Positions 40,441-50,328 of a DNA stretch of 64,000 bases are shown piece by piece. Origin of the DNA: Punica granatum (lineage: Eukaryota; Streptophyta; Magnoliopsida; Myrtales; Lythraceae); contig NC_045134.1 in NCBI RefSeq assembly GCF_007655135.1, forward strand, positions 16,888,568 through 16,952,567, given 5' to 3'. Numbering within the stretch: the first letter of the stretch is position 1; every line of letters begins with the position of its first letter. Both the position numbers and the translations under genes were made by a program. A model generated the notes under the pieces. That model saw only the letters and a program-made list of their open reading frames with translations. It was not told where the DNA came from and did not search any database.

Positions 40441-40945
40441 GGTAAATTGCCCCCGGGGGAATGTTTCTAGATTGTAACACTTTGGGGCAAAATGAAAAAA
40501 TTGTAAAAATTTGGTGGACAAGGTTTCAAAAATGTTTCAATCAAGGCAGTCTGTCATCTCCCGTTCAACGCCGTTAGCCCGATGTTTACATGACACGAAC
40601 TTTAACTTATGTGGCGAGGGGTGGGAAAGAAGAGTGCCAGCATGAATGGAAATTAAAAAGATAAAAACCAAAAATAAAAAGAGCAAACTTGAAAAGGAAG
40701 ACAGAGACACAGATAGAGAGAAGGGAGGAGAAGAGTCGCATGTCTCCCATCAAGCTCTAAAGCTCTAAAGCTCTCCCTTTCACCTCTAAAAATATGGTTT
40801 TGAGTGTGATTAATAGCTTAGGGTGATTAAAGTGGACGTTAGTGAGGGTTCACAATTGAAATGGATCTTCCCAGCCACGAAAATTGACTTCAAGATGACT
40901 AGGGTGCGGCTTCCTTGTGCGGTAATTAATTGACTTTCAGCCCTG
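40441..40945 (+). mobile_element. Mutator-like element terminal half, copy A
   Basis: From ggtaaattgcccccggggga at 40441 to about 40943 (attgactttcag) this segment matches the complement of 49121-49690 along its length. Shared landmarks include a gttcaacgccgttag / gtttgacgctatta segment, an aagctctaaagctctc / gctgaagctctct segment and gtggtaattaattg. The match stops at a splice-acceptor-like ttcag. Sequence beyond that point (ccctgaaaatcgacttcgtg) differs between the copies. The opposite end was not found. Confidence 0.5.
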
Positions 40946-41407
40946 AAAATCGACTTCGTGATGTTTTCCATTTTGATTGAGTGAAATATATAAATAACAA
41001 TATATTTAATATATATATATATATATATTATATCTATCAATCTTTTATGCAGTTTTCTCTTTGTTTTAGTTTTGTTCCTCTTGTAATATAAACACTCATG
41101 CCTGAACTCAACGGTCAAAGCTATGAAGGGAGAGGAGAGGAGATGAGATGAGAGGATAAAAGTAAAATGAGGGAAGGGAAGGATTCAACTTTGATTGCAA
41201 GTGATAGAGAAAATTGTGGCAAAATAAAAGCAAGGAAAGCCAAATTAAAAAAAATAAAAAACAAAAAATGGATAGAGACCCTTTATATGTATTTACACAT
41301 CTAATAATCAATGATTAATTTGTTCCCTGTGATGTTTAATATCAGACCATGCTAATGCTGATCAATTCAGTAATTGATTCTTTTCTCCATTTATTTTTTA
41401 GGGAATT
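40946..41407. other. AT-rich intergenic DNA
   Basis: It contains a ta run near 41008-41028 and purine-rich sequence at 41125-41185. The minus-strand open frames 40810-41118 and 41108-41311 are low complexity and not convincing genes. Confidence 0.4.
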
Positions 41408-41592
41408 CATACTCTACAAGCTAAAGGAAAAGACACTTGGACCCATATTAACTTAAAAGGTCAAGCTGATAAGTGGTGATACCCAAATGTCATATAAATC
41501 AATGGATTTTGATTTATCTTTTCTATGTGGAATTAATATCTTCAACACTCGCACTCACATGCAATGTATGGTCTATTTCTGCCTACACGTTG

Positions 41593-42129
41593 TAACGCAG
41601 CGATGATCGGTAGAACTCAGCCCAAACACGTCGAGACCAAGCAAAAAAAAGGACAGAACAAACACTAAGCAGAGCTCAGCAATATGAAAGGAAATAGAAA
41701 GTAATTGATCCCTCAAATTCATCCAACCCCCATTCATATATGCTTACAACTATCCAACTCCAGCACAATAAGTCAAACAAGCAATAAATGTCACTTACAA
41801 TACCAAAGTACCAATGGGCACTCTAAAACAGACTAAATAAACAACTTCTGATAACTAGACTCAATTAACTAAGCCTTGGAAACATTCTCAAGGCATTATT
41901 TGAATAAAATGACTCAACCACTTGACATTTATGAGGGCTCCTTCAGTTTGGACGAATTTTAGCTTGATTTGTCCTTGGCCTTTGATGATGGGCTTGATTT
42001 CTCACTTCCTGGACTTCCCTTGACCTTGGACAAATTCCCCTTCTCATTGGACTTCTTCCCGGGCTTATAAACTTGGGCTTGGCGCCATCGAACTTCTCTA
42101 TAAATTCAACCCCTAGGGCCTCCACATCA
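41593..42129 (-). repeat. 3' LTR of the nested gypsy element
   Basis: It matches 46590-47124 almost throughout. The outer end shows a small rearrangement (taacgcagcgatgatcgg against tgcaacgaggatcgg). Confidence 0.9.
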
Positions 42130-42139
42130 ATCTCCCCAC

Positions 42140-43870
42140 TTAAGAAAAGCTCGACCTCGAGCTTGGTAGCTCCGGATACAATGGCTCCTGTGAATCAAAA
42201 TATGGGAAAATATCTGCAACATTAAAAGTGCGAGAAATGTTCATGGACGTTGGAAGGTCGATGACGTAGGCATTATCATTGATTTTCTTCAGCACCTTAT
42301 AAGGACCATATTTCTTCGGGTTGAGCTTGTTGTAGTTCCCAATCGGTAACCTCTCCTTCTGAAGAAACACCATAACCATATCACCCTCCGAAAAGAGCTT
42401 TTCCCGTCGATGCTGATCTGTTGCCTTCTTATACTTTGCATTAGCTTCCTCGAGCTTCTCCTTAACTTTCACCCTTGTCTCTTGGATGTGCTCGGCAAGT
42501 GACTCAGCTGCAGCACTAGAATGGGCACCCTTGGGTAGTTTGAGCAAATCCACCGCATGTCGAGGGACCTTTTGGTAGACAATAGAAAATGGGGACCTTC
42601 CCATTGCGCTATGGACAGCGCTGTTATAAGCAAACTCGGCTTGTGAGATAACAAAGTCCAACTATTTTGGCTTGTCTCCACAAATGCACCTAATCATGTT
42701 ACCCAAGGTCCGATTCATGGACTTAGTTTGGCCGTCCGTTTGAGGATGGGCGGTGCTGCTGAACTTGAGAGTCGCATCGAACATACGCCACAGAGTAAGC
42801 CAAAAGTGACTAAGAAACCGTGAATCTCGATCTGACACAATAGACTTAGGCACACCGTGCAAGCGAACTACCTCCTTGAAGAATAACCGAGCCACACTCG
42901 ATGCATCGGTAGTCTTGCGACATGGGATGAAATGCGCCATCTTGGAAAACCTATCCACCACAACTAAAATAGAGTCCATACCTCGCTGAGTTCGAGAAAG
43001 ACCCAACACGAAATCCATGGACAAGTTCTCCCAAGTACCCTCGGAAACATGCAGCGGCATATACAACCCGGTATTTTGTGAATGCCCCTTAGAAGTCTGG
43101 CACGCGCTGCACCATTGGACGTACTTCTCCACATCACCCCTCAACTTTGGCCAATAGAACCTCTCCGATACCGCTGCGAGTGTCTTATCCAGCCTAAAAT
43201 ATGCTCCAAGACCTCCTCCATGCAAGTCCCGAATTAGCTTCTCGCGGAGAGACGTTCGTGGAATACATAACTGATTTCCAAGCATTAAATACCCCTTGAA
43301 AATATGGAAATCACCAGCTGCTTCGTGCCTTTCAAGCTTGGACCATGTGGCAACGAAGTCCTCATCTTGCGCATATTCGCTCTTTAACTCTTCGAACTCA
43401 ACCAACTCAGCTCGCATTTCGACCAGAAGAGCAGCCCGGCGGTTTAATGCATCAACCACTCGATTGTTTACTCCCGACTTATGCACCAACTTGAATGGAA
43501 ACTTATGGATGAAAGCCGACCAGCGAGCATGCTTGTCACTAGTCAACCTCTTTTGGGTGCTCAAGTATTTCAACGCCTGATGATCGGAGTATAATATGAA
43601 CTCCTTCCCAATAAGATAATGCTCCCAATGCTTCAAAGATCGGAAGACTGCGTAAAACTCGTTATCATAAGTTGACCACTTCCGGCGAGTATCATTCAGT
43701 TTCTCACTAAAGAAGGCCACGGGTCTCTTTTCTTGCGAAAGCACAGCCCCAACACCCACACCACTAGCATCGCACTCAACTTCAAATAGCTTATCAAAAC
43801 TCGGCAAAGCAAGCACGGGAGCTGAACATAACTTTTCCTTAATCAATTCAAAGCTCTCCTCAGCTTCCTT
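42140..43870 (-). pseudogene. RNase H and integrase of the nested gypsy element
   Basis: Two frames, 43846-42662 and 42661-42140, are separated by one stop (after GDKPK). RNase H shows [26 protein letters not shown] and [11 protein letters not shown]. Integrase shows a zinc-finger-like [10 protein letters not shown] ... [10 protein letters not shown], then core peptides [12 protein letters not shown] and [14 protein letters not shown], and the C-terminal [16 protein letters not shown]. The first stop lies near 43875 between the RT and RNase H frames. Apart from these breaks the domains are complete. There is no chromodomain at the C-terminus. Confidence 0.85.
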
Positions 43871-43873
43871 TCC

Positions 43874-45847
43874 CTAATGAAACCTACCCTTCTTCAAACA
43901 TTCAATAATTGGGGACATAATAGAGCTGAAATCACGAATAAATCGCCTATAAAATGTAGCCAACCCATGGAAACTCCGAACCTCCCCTACTGACTTCGGC
44001 GTAGGCCAATCACGAATCGCCCAAACCGTCTCCTCATCTACTTGAATACCATCAGCACTCACAATATATCCGAGAAACAACAACTCAGATTTCATGAAAC
44101 TACACTTATTCGTGTTCACATAAAGCTTGTTCTCACGCAACACAAGCAAAACCTCATGTAAGTGCTCTAAATGCTCCTCAACTGATTTGCTATATATTAA
44201 GATATCATCAAAGTATATCACCACAAAACGCCCAATGAAAGACTTGAGTACCTGATTCATAAGCCTTATGAAGGTGCTCAGGGCGTTGGAAAGGCCGAAT
44301 GGCATGACAAGCCACTCATAGAGGCCATCCCTTGTTTTGAACGCGGTTTTCCATTCATCTCCTAGTTGAATACGAATCTGGTGGTATCCACTCCGCAAGT
44401 TGATCTTTGAAAACATCGCTAATCCATGGAGCTGATCCAACATATCATCGAGCCGAGGAATAGGAAACTTGTAGCCCACCGTGATTTTGTTGATTGCACG
44501 GCTGTCGACACACATACGTCAACTCCCATCCTTTGGCACTAGTAGAGCTGGAACCGTACATGGGCTAAGGCTTTCTCGAATATGCTCCTTTCGCAGCAAC
44601 TCCTCAATCTTCTCCTTCAATATCGCATTCTCCTTTGGGCTCATCCGATAATGTAGTAAGTTTGGCAAACTTGCTCCCGGGATCAAGTCTATTTGGTGTT
44701 GAATATCACGCATCGGAGGTAACTCATCGGGTAACTCATCAAGAATAATCTCCTCAAACTCAGCTAGTAGAGCTTGCACTTCTTCGGGAATCTTCTCTTC
44801 TTGCTGAGTAGTGGGCAGCTCCTTGACGATCAATATATGCATCTCTCCCGACTCCTTGAACTCCGCATCCATCTCCCGCTCCGAATGTGACTCAATCAGG
44901 AAAACCGTACTATCTCCATTCACATCTGCTTTGGGGCTCGACTTCTTAGACATAGGCAACAAAGTGTATCGCACCCATTCCTTCACCAATTGATAGGTGT
45001 TGTCACGCCCCAAGTGCTTTGCATTGTTGTCGTACTGCCAAGGACGCCTGAATAAAAGATGGCACGCTTCCATATCCACAACGTCGCAATACACCTGATC
45101 TCGGTAGCGGCCAATAGAAAACGGCGCCTTGCAACGTTCATTCACTCGGATCTCTCCCACAGCTATAGTCCAACCAATAAAGTATGGATTGGGATGTTTT
45201 TCCACAGGCAGCTTTAGTTTCTCCACCACTGCCTTCCCGATAATGTTCTCTTGGCTGCAACTATCAATGATCACAATAAATGGACGAGACTTGATCAAGC
45301 AACGAGTTCGAAATAGCTTGTTCCGCTGAGACTCATCTTCCTGCTTCGAGGCTAGCATCAGCTTCCTTATTACAAGAGCTTGCGAATAATCATCCTCATC
45401 GTATACTCCCATGTCTTGCTCGTCATCTAGATCACAAAGCACGTCTTCAACATCATCTTCTGCCTCTACTATAGCCAACGTCTTTCTACGGGGGCAATCA
45501 CTCGAACGGTGCCCCGGCTGATTGCATTTGTAGCACTTGAGATCAGATTGTTGTTTGAAGGAATTCGAATTCCGTACACTATCAGAAACCGGTGCAGCCT
45601 GCCTTCCGGCCACCTTATCCTTCATCCCTTGTTCGGATTTGCTTGTAGATCCCCGAAAGAAAGTCCCCCCCTTGTCGTTTTGTGACTGAGTCGAATCAGC
45701 AAAATTCTTCCGAAAAGTACTCCCCCGCTCTTGCGACAACAACTCAGCCTTTAAGGCCAAGCTCCATGCCTGATCAATGGTGGTAACCATTTGAACCCCT
45801 ATCTTGTCTCGAAGGACGGGTTTCAACCCATCCAAGTACCTTGCCAC
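43874..45847 (-). pseudogene. gag C-terminus, protease and reverse transcriptase
   Basis: Frame 45847-44519 contains gag ([14 protein letters not shown]), a CCHC zinc knuckle CYKCNQPGHRSSDCPRRK, and an aspartic-protease region (LFRTRCLIKSRPFIVIIDSC) in which the D-(S/T)-G position reads D-S-C. After one stop the frame 44515-43874 carries [41 protein letters not shown] and [11 protein letters not shown]. The order protease-RT is that of Ty3/gypsy. The YFDD box is intact, unlike YFDN in the element at 26724. Confidence 0.88.
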
Positions 45848-46548
45848 CTGCTCCCTTTTGACTCACTCAACGCATTCCTTTTAGCCAGCCGCAAGAACTC
45901 CGCCGTGTAGTCGTCAATGGATCGTTGCCCTTGAACACACCTTTGGTATTTCAAGAAGAGGTGTTGCTCATAATCAGGGGGCAAAAATCGAGCCCTTAAC
46001 ATCCGCTTCATACGCCGCTAGCACCTCACGGGCCCTCTCCCTTCAAGAGCTCTGTTTCCTTACATTCGATCCCACCAAGCTGAGGCACCCCCTTTCAACC
46101 GGTAGGCCACCAACTTCACACGCTTCTCCTCAGGGACCTCCGTGAATTCGAAGAACCGCTCCACCTCCAACAGCCAATCGAGGAATTCCTCAATGCTAAG
46201 GCACCCATTGAACACCGAAATGTCCACTTTCAACTTGAAATCATCAGCTTAGCGCCAGTCCCTGTGATGTCAATTTCGAGATGCCCGCTCGAACAAGAGT
46301 TCATCATCGTCATCCGAGTCATCGACCACTTGCATCCTTCGAGGAAGACGTTGAGGTGCACTGGGAGCAACTCTCTCCGCCCGACCATCATCTGCATCGC
46401 CTCGATCACGCAGCCCAAGAGCATTAAGTCGGATGAGAATCTCGTGGAGTGTTTGCTCCACTTGCCCGACTTGTTGACCAAGAACTGCTACGTCAGCCGT
46501 CTCCCGCTCATCGGCGTTAACATGGTTCCGACCAGCTTCGTCAGCCAT
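45823..46548 (-). pseudogene. gag N-terminal part, frameshifted
   Basis: The likely gag start is MADEAGRNHVNADERE near 46548, shortly after the PBS. The frame is lost near 46270 and picked up in other frames (46011-45823, [20 protein letters not shown]). That stretch is the usual capsid-like gag region of plant gypsy elements. Several frameshifts make it non-functional. Confidence 0.75.
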
Positions 46549-46589
46549 GGACAGACCTAGGCGAGTTCCCAAGCTCTGATACCACCTAA

Positions 46590-47124
46590 TGCAACGAGGA
46601 TCGGTAGAACTCAGCCCGAACACGTCGAGACCAAGCAAAAAAAAAGGACAGAACAAACACTAAGCAGAGCTCAGCAATATGAAAGGAAATAGAAAGTAAT
46701 TGATCCCTCAAATTCGTCCAACCCCCATACATATATGCTTACAGCTACCAACTCCAGCACAATAAGTCAAACAAGCAATAAATGTCCCTTACAATACCAA
46801 AGTACCATTGGGGACTCTAAAACACACTAAATGAACAACTTCTGATAACTAGACTCAATTAACTAAGATTTGGAAACATTCTCAAGGCATTATTTGAATA
46901 AAATGACTCAACCACTTGACATTTATGAGGGCTCCTTCAGTTTGGACGAATTTTAGCTTGAGTTGTCCTTGGCCTTTGATGATGGGCTTGATTTCTCACT
47001 TTCTAGACTTCCCTTGACCTTGGACAAATTCCCCTTCTCATTGGACTTCTTCCCGGGCTTATAAAGCTTGGGCTTGGCGCCATTGAACTTCTCCATAAAT
47101 TCAACCCCTAGGGCCTCCACATCA
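46590..47124 (-). repeat. 5' LTR of the nested gypsy element
   Basis: 535 bp, followed on the minus strand by the PBS at 46573-46584 and bounded on the right by the cgttg target duplication at 47125-47129. Confidence 0.9.
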
Positions 47125-47301
47125 CGTTGTCACGTGCCCTTAAACACCGGCCCTCAACAATTGATCTCGAGTCAGGCTCTTCTTCCATGCTCGGGCGAGG
47201 GGGCACTAACATGAGGCGTACTTTGGCTGCACTTGATATACTGGGCCTAGCGTGGTGTGAGTCCACGTGGACATGTAGAAGCATAACCTGCTCTGATACC
47301 A

Positions 47302-47441
47302 TATTAAATTTCCAATGGACTTATACGGACTTGGGCCTATATCCACTTAAAAACTTAAACTGATAAGTGGTGGTACCCAAATGTCATATAAACCAATGGA
47401 TTTTGATTCATCTTTTCTACGTAAGATTAATATCCTCAACA
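47302..47441 (-). repeat. 5' LTR of the TRIM
   Basis: About 140 bp, on the minus strand from TGTTGAGGATATTAATC to AAATTTAATA, directly followed by TGGTATCAGAGC. Its partner is 41408-41547. Confidence 0.7.
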
Positions 47442-47900
47442 CTTATGATAAAAGGTCAACATGGTAAAGGTGGTTGCACGTATAATTACAGTTCATTTAT
47501 GCTACTATAAAATACGAGGCTATGGCCATTAAAGAGCGAATTTTTTGTACATACTCCACAATTAAATTTGGGAGTGGTCAATGATTTATTTTCTGCTCCG
47601 TCAATTCTAGGATTGATATTGTGGATAAACGAGCTGAAAATATATGAATTCTGTCATCTTTAGCGGAATGAAAGAGGCTTTGATCGTTCATTTTGATGCA
47701 TTGCAGTACCAAACTGATGATGTATTCGCCATTTTTATAATGAAACTACGAAGAAAATTTTCACTAGAACTATGTTTGAGGGGGTTTTGATCTGGACCAA
47801 AACGTGGCCTCTTGTGTGGCCTTTTGTATTTGCAATATGTGAAGAGTTATATGATGCTGTTTTAAGGTACTAATTGGGTAGTTACTTGTTTTTGACGGAT
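47442..47900. other. Intergenic DNA, no recognised gene
   Basis: AT-rich sequence to about 47760 with no domain-bearing frame. The minus-strand open frame 47770-48144 lies antisense to the Mutator remnant and has no recognised motif. Confidence 0.4.
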
Positions 47901-47929
47901 AGGGCGTGCGCCTGATGAAGTTAGGCGCG

Positions 47930-48545
47930 AGGAACAAAGAGTAGAGGCAGTTGAAGATGCTTTTGGCGCTGGGGGTGTACCTGTAGAGGTTAGGGTAGGT
48001 AAAAAAGTGATTCCAGTGACAGTGACAATGACATGACAGATGATGCGGAGCTGATTGACATAAATGCTGCAATAAGTAGGAATTCATCAACGGGAGGATG
48101 AAGAAGATCCTGTGAACCCTAAGAGACAGAAGGAGGAGAGACAAGTTGCAGAGGCAGAAGAACTAGATAGAAGTAGCAGAGGCAGAAGGTGATGCCACTG
48201 CCACTGGTGAGGAAGGTGATCCTGGTGAAGAGTCTGATGGCTTCCATAGCACACATTCTGGTGACGGTGAGAGGACTACAGAAATGCTGCTACAATTCAG
48301 GGCAGATAGGGACTTGAAGAGCCCAAAATTTCAGTTAGGCATTCAACAACAGAATTGCTTAGGCGAGCAGCGAGGCAATATTCAATCTTGAATAAAGTCA
48401 ATGTGGTCTTCTGGACAAATAAGGAGGAGAGATTGAATGTCAAATGCAAAAATTGCAATAGTTGGAAGCTAAATGCATCAATGAATAGAAAGCACCAAGC
48501 ATTTCAAATTAAGAAGAAGAAGAATTGTAAAGAACCTGCCGTTTC
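47930..48545 (+). pseudogene. MuDR-type transposase N-terminal remnant
   Basis: The plus strand encodes an acidic stretch near 48015-48080 (SDSDNDMTDDAELIDINAA). After frame breaks, from 48355, it reads FREAAR-like LRRAARQYSILNKVNVVF, then NVKCKNCNSWKLNASMNRKH. This is the plant MuDR N-terminal domain, in which a degenerate C-x2-C-x-W-x-L-x-A-S signature follows a helix of the EAVRxYA type. The MULE catalytic domain is not present. It lies next to the Mutator-like terminal half at 48737-49690 and may come from the same or a neighbouring element. Confidence 0.6.
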
Positions 48546-48736
48546 CATTTTCCAGCCCACCCAGCTGCTAAATAGCTCAAACTTGCGTCCTGCAATTCGT
48601 CTTCCAAATCAGCAACTCCAACTGGGAACAAATTTATCAAGACATCCTCGAGCTCCCTCATCGATTTCCTCACAATGATGAGTTTGTGATCAAATTCTGC
48701 TGAGCCATGTTTAGAATGTTGTACCTTGCTGGTTAT

Positions 48737-49120
48737 TTAATTGACATAGGTCTTCACGCATTTTAGAGCCTTCAAAATATGAACCTCTCTGAGTGGACAT
48801 AAACCATCCTTAATCTCGTTGATGACCCTCAGGCTGACAAACCTCATCAGTAGCTCTTCCATAACCTTGATTGACTTGGAGAGATCGGCATCATAAAGTA
48901 TCTTGCCTCCATGGGTCAGATCCTTTATCACCGGAACTGTAACAGAGGTAGCATGGATCGCCAATGCCATGACGGTTCTCTCTTCTTCGAGGGAATTTCT
49001 TACAGAACCTGCTTCTTCATTAGATTTTCCAATCAATGATCCTGCTTTCTTTTCCATCTCCACGTCGTTTGCAACCTGTAGAATTGCTACCCTGGTTGAC
49101 GCAATAGTCGTCCATATAGC
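48737..49120 (-). pseudogene. Exon-like open frame inside a Mutator-like element (possible captured gene piece)
   Basis: The minus-strand frame is open for 127 codons from a splice-acceptor-like ttcag at 49121-49125 to a stop at 48737. It runs from AIWTTIASTRVAILQVANDV through an amphipathic, Glu/Lys-rich middle to HILKALKCVKTYVN. I do not recognise the family. The upstream 500 bp equals the element segment at 40441-40945, and the likeness ends at the acceptor. This suggests a gene exon captured by a Mutator-like element (Pack-MULE), or the real interior of the family that copy A has lost. Whether it is expressed is unknown. Confidence 0.4.
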
Positions 49121-49690
49121 CTGAAATTCAATTAATTACCACACAAGGGAGCTGCATCCCAGTCGTCTCGAAGTTGATTTCCGTGGCGGGAAGGATCCAT
49201 TTCACTTGAGAACCCGCACTAACGTACACTTTAGTCACCCTAAAGCCTTTAATCGCCCTCGAAAACCAGATTTTTCAAGGTAAAAGGTAAAAGAGAGAGC
49301 TTCAGCTTGACGGGAGAAAAACGTTCATCTTCTCCCTTCTCTCTGTCCGTGTCTACGTCTTCCTTTTTCAAGTTTGCTCTTTTTATTTTTGAATTTTTTT
49401 TTTGCTTTTTATTTTTTTTTCAATTTCCATCCATGATGGCACTCCTATTCCCCGCCCCCTGCCACATGAGTTTTAAGTTTGTGCCACGTATGATCGGATT
49501 AATAGCGTCAAACGCGAGATGGACTGCCCTTAATTAAAACATTTCCGAAACCTTATGCACCGAATTGTTACAATTTTTATTTTTATTTTTCTCCGAAATG
49601 TTACATTTTTGCTGAATACCCCGAAATGTTACATACTTCAAAAACTTTTTACTCCCGAGTAGTTTACTCTGATTTTACATCAAAATAGTC
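49121..49690 (-). mobile_element. Mutator-like element terminal half, copy B
   Basis: The complement of this segment matches 40441-40945 over most of its length (gtaacattt, tttgacgct, catgtggca, cgttagtg, gtggtaattaattg). The outer end is near 49690 (actcccgagtagtttact). The copies are in opposite orientation about 9 kb apart. Confidence 0.5.
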
Positions 49691-50328
49691 GAAACTAGGG
49701 TTTGAATTAAGAAATAGGCAAACTATGCTAAAGTCCGCCTGGCTTAGTGCAATTTCTCTCATCTCCTTAAGTGCGGTTCAATGCCAAACTCATGTTGTTC
49801 CCTCCATTTTTTCAACTCTCAAAGAGTTAAGAATATTTTATTGGCTGATATTTATATTGCCGAGAGCCGAATACGACCCGAGTTAGGAAAAGGAAAGGTT
49901 GTTGCAAAGGCTGCCGAGATGAAATGCCTAAGTAGGCAACTTCACATCTGATTCCTAAAGATGGATTTGCTACAACGAACCAAAGAGCTATCTGTAAAAT
50001 GTAGCAGAAAACAGGGAGAAAAGGAGAGGTAAAAAGAAAACAGAAAACAACAGCTGGCTTAAAATAAAGAAAATGTTTTCTGTTCTAGCTTTTGCTCGGA
50101 AAATGAAGAAAACGAAGCAAAGAAAAATTTCAACCAGATATAACTTGTGAGTAAGCCTGTATGATAAAACACATACATTTTTTTCACTTAACAGGCAAAT
50201 AAAACAACTAGCCGACCAGCTTAGATTTGATCTTTGATGAACTCCTAAATTTCCTGGAGTTAAAATGTATTTCCCTACCTACTCTCTGGGCCTCACCGGA
50301 AAACTGAATGAGGGTCTGCATTCAGATT
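49691..50328. other. Downstream region and probable 3' UTR of SEC61 alpha
   Basis: No coding sequence. The segment next to 50329 should be the 3' UTR of the minus-strand gene. The polyadenylation site cannot be fixed. Confidence 0.45.

Larger units (their letters stand above)
41593..47124 (-). mobile_element. Ty3/gypsy retrotransposon, near-complete, nested in a TRIM
   Basis: LTRs at 41593-42129 (537 bp) and 46590-47124 (535 bp) are highly similar. The element is flanked by cgttg on both sides (41588-41592 and 47125-47129). On the minus strand the PBS TGGTATCAGAGC (complement of 46573-46584) follows the 5' LTR and a purine tract (complement of about 42130-42145, AAGTGGGGAGAT) precedes the 3' LTR. 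gag, protease, RT, RNase H and integrase follow in Ty3/gypsy order with only a few stops. The catalytic RT box is YFDD, so this copy is younger or better preserved than the element at 26724-32780. Confidence 0.92.
41408..47441 (-). mobile_element. TRIM retrotransposon, split by a nested gypsy element
   Basis: A short direct repeat ends tcaaca at 41547 and 47441. It includes ctgataagtggtgRtaccca, tgtcatataaaYcaatgga and ttaatatcYtcaaca. On the minus strand the right copy (47302-47441, about 140 bp) is directly followed by the primer-binding site TGGTATCAGAGC (complement of 47290-47301). LTRs of this size with no coding interior define a TRIM. Its interior is only about 220 bp (47125-47301 plus 41548-41592) once the gypsy element at 41593-47124 is removed. 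The left edge near 41408 is approximate because the copies diverge there. Confidence 0.7.

Noticed and set aside
41408..47441. Cassandra-type TRIM with 5S RNA promoter
   Set aside because: The 140-bp LTR shows no 5S rRNA-like internal control region.
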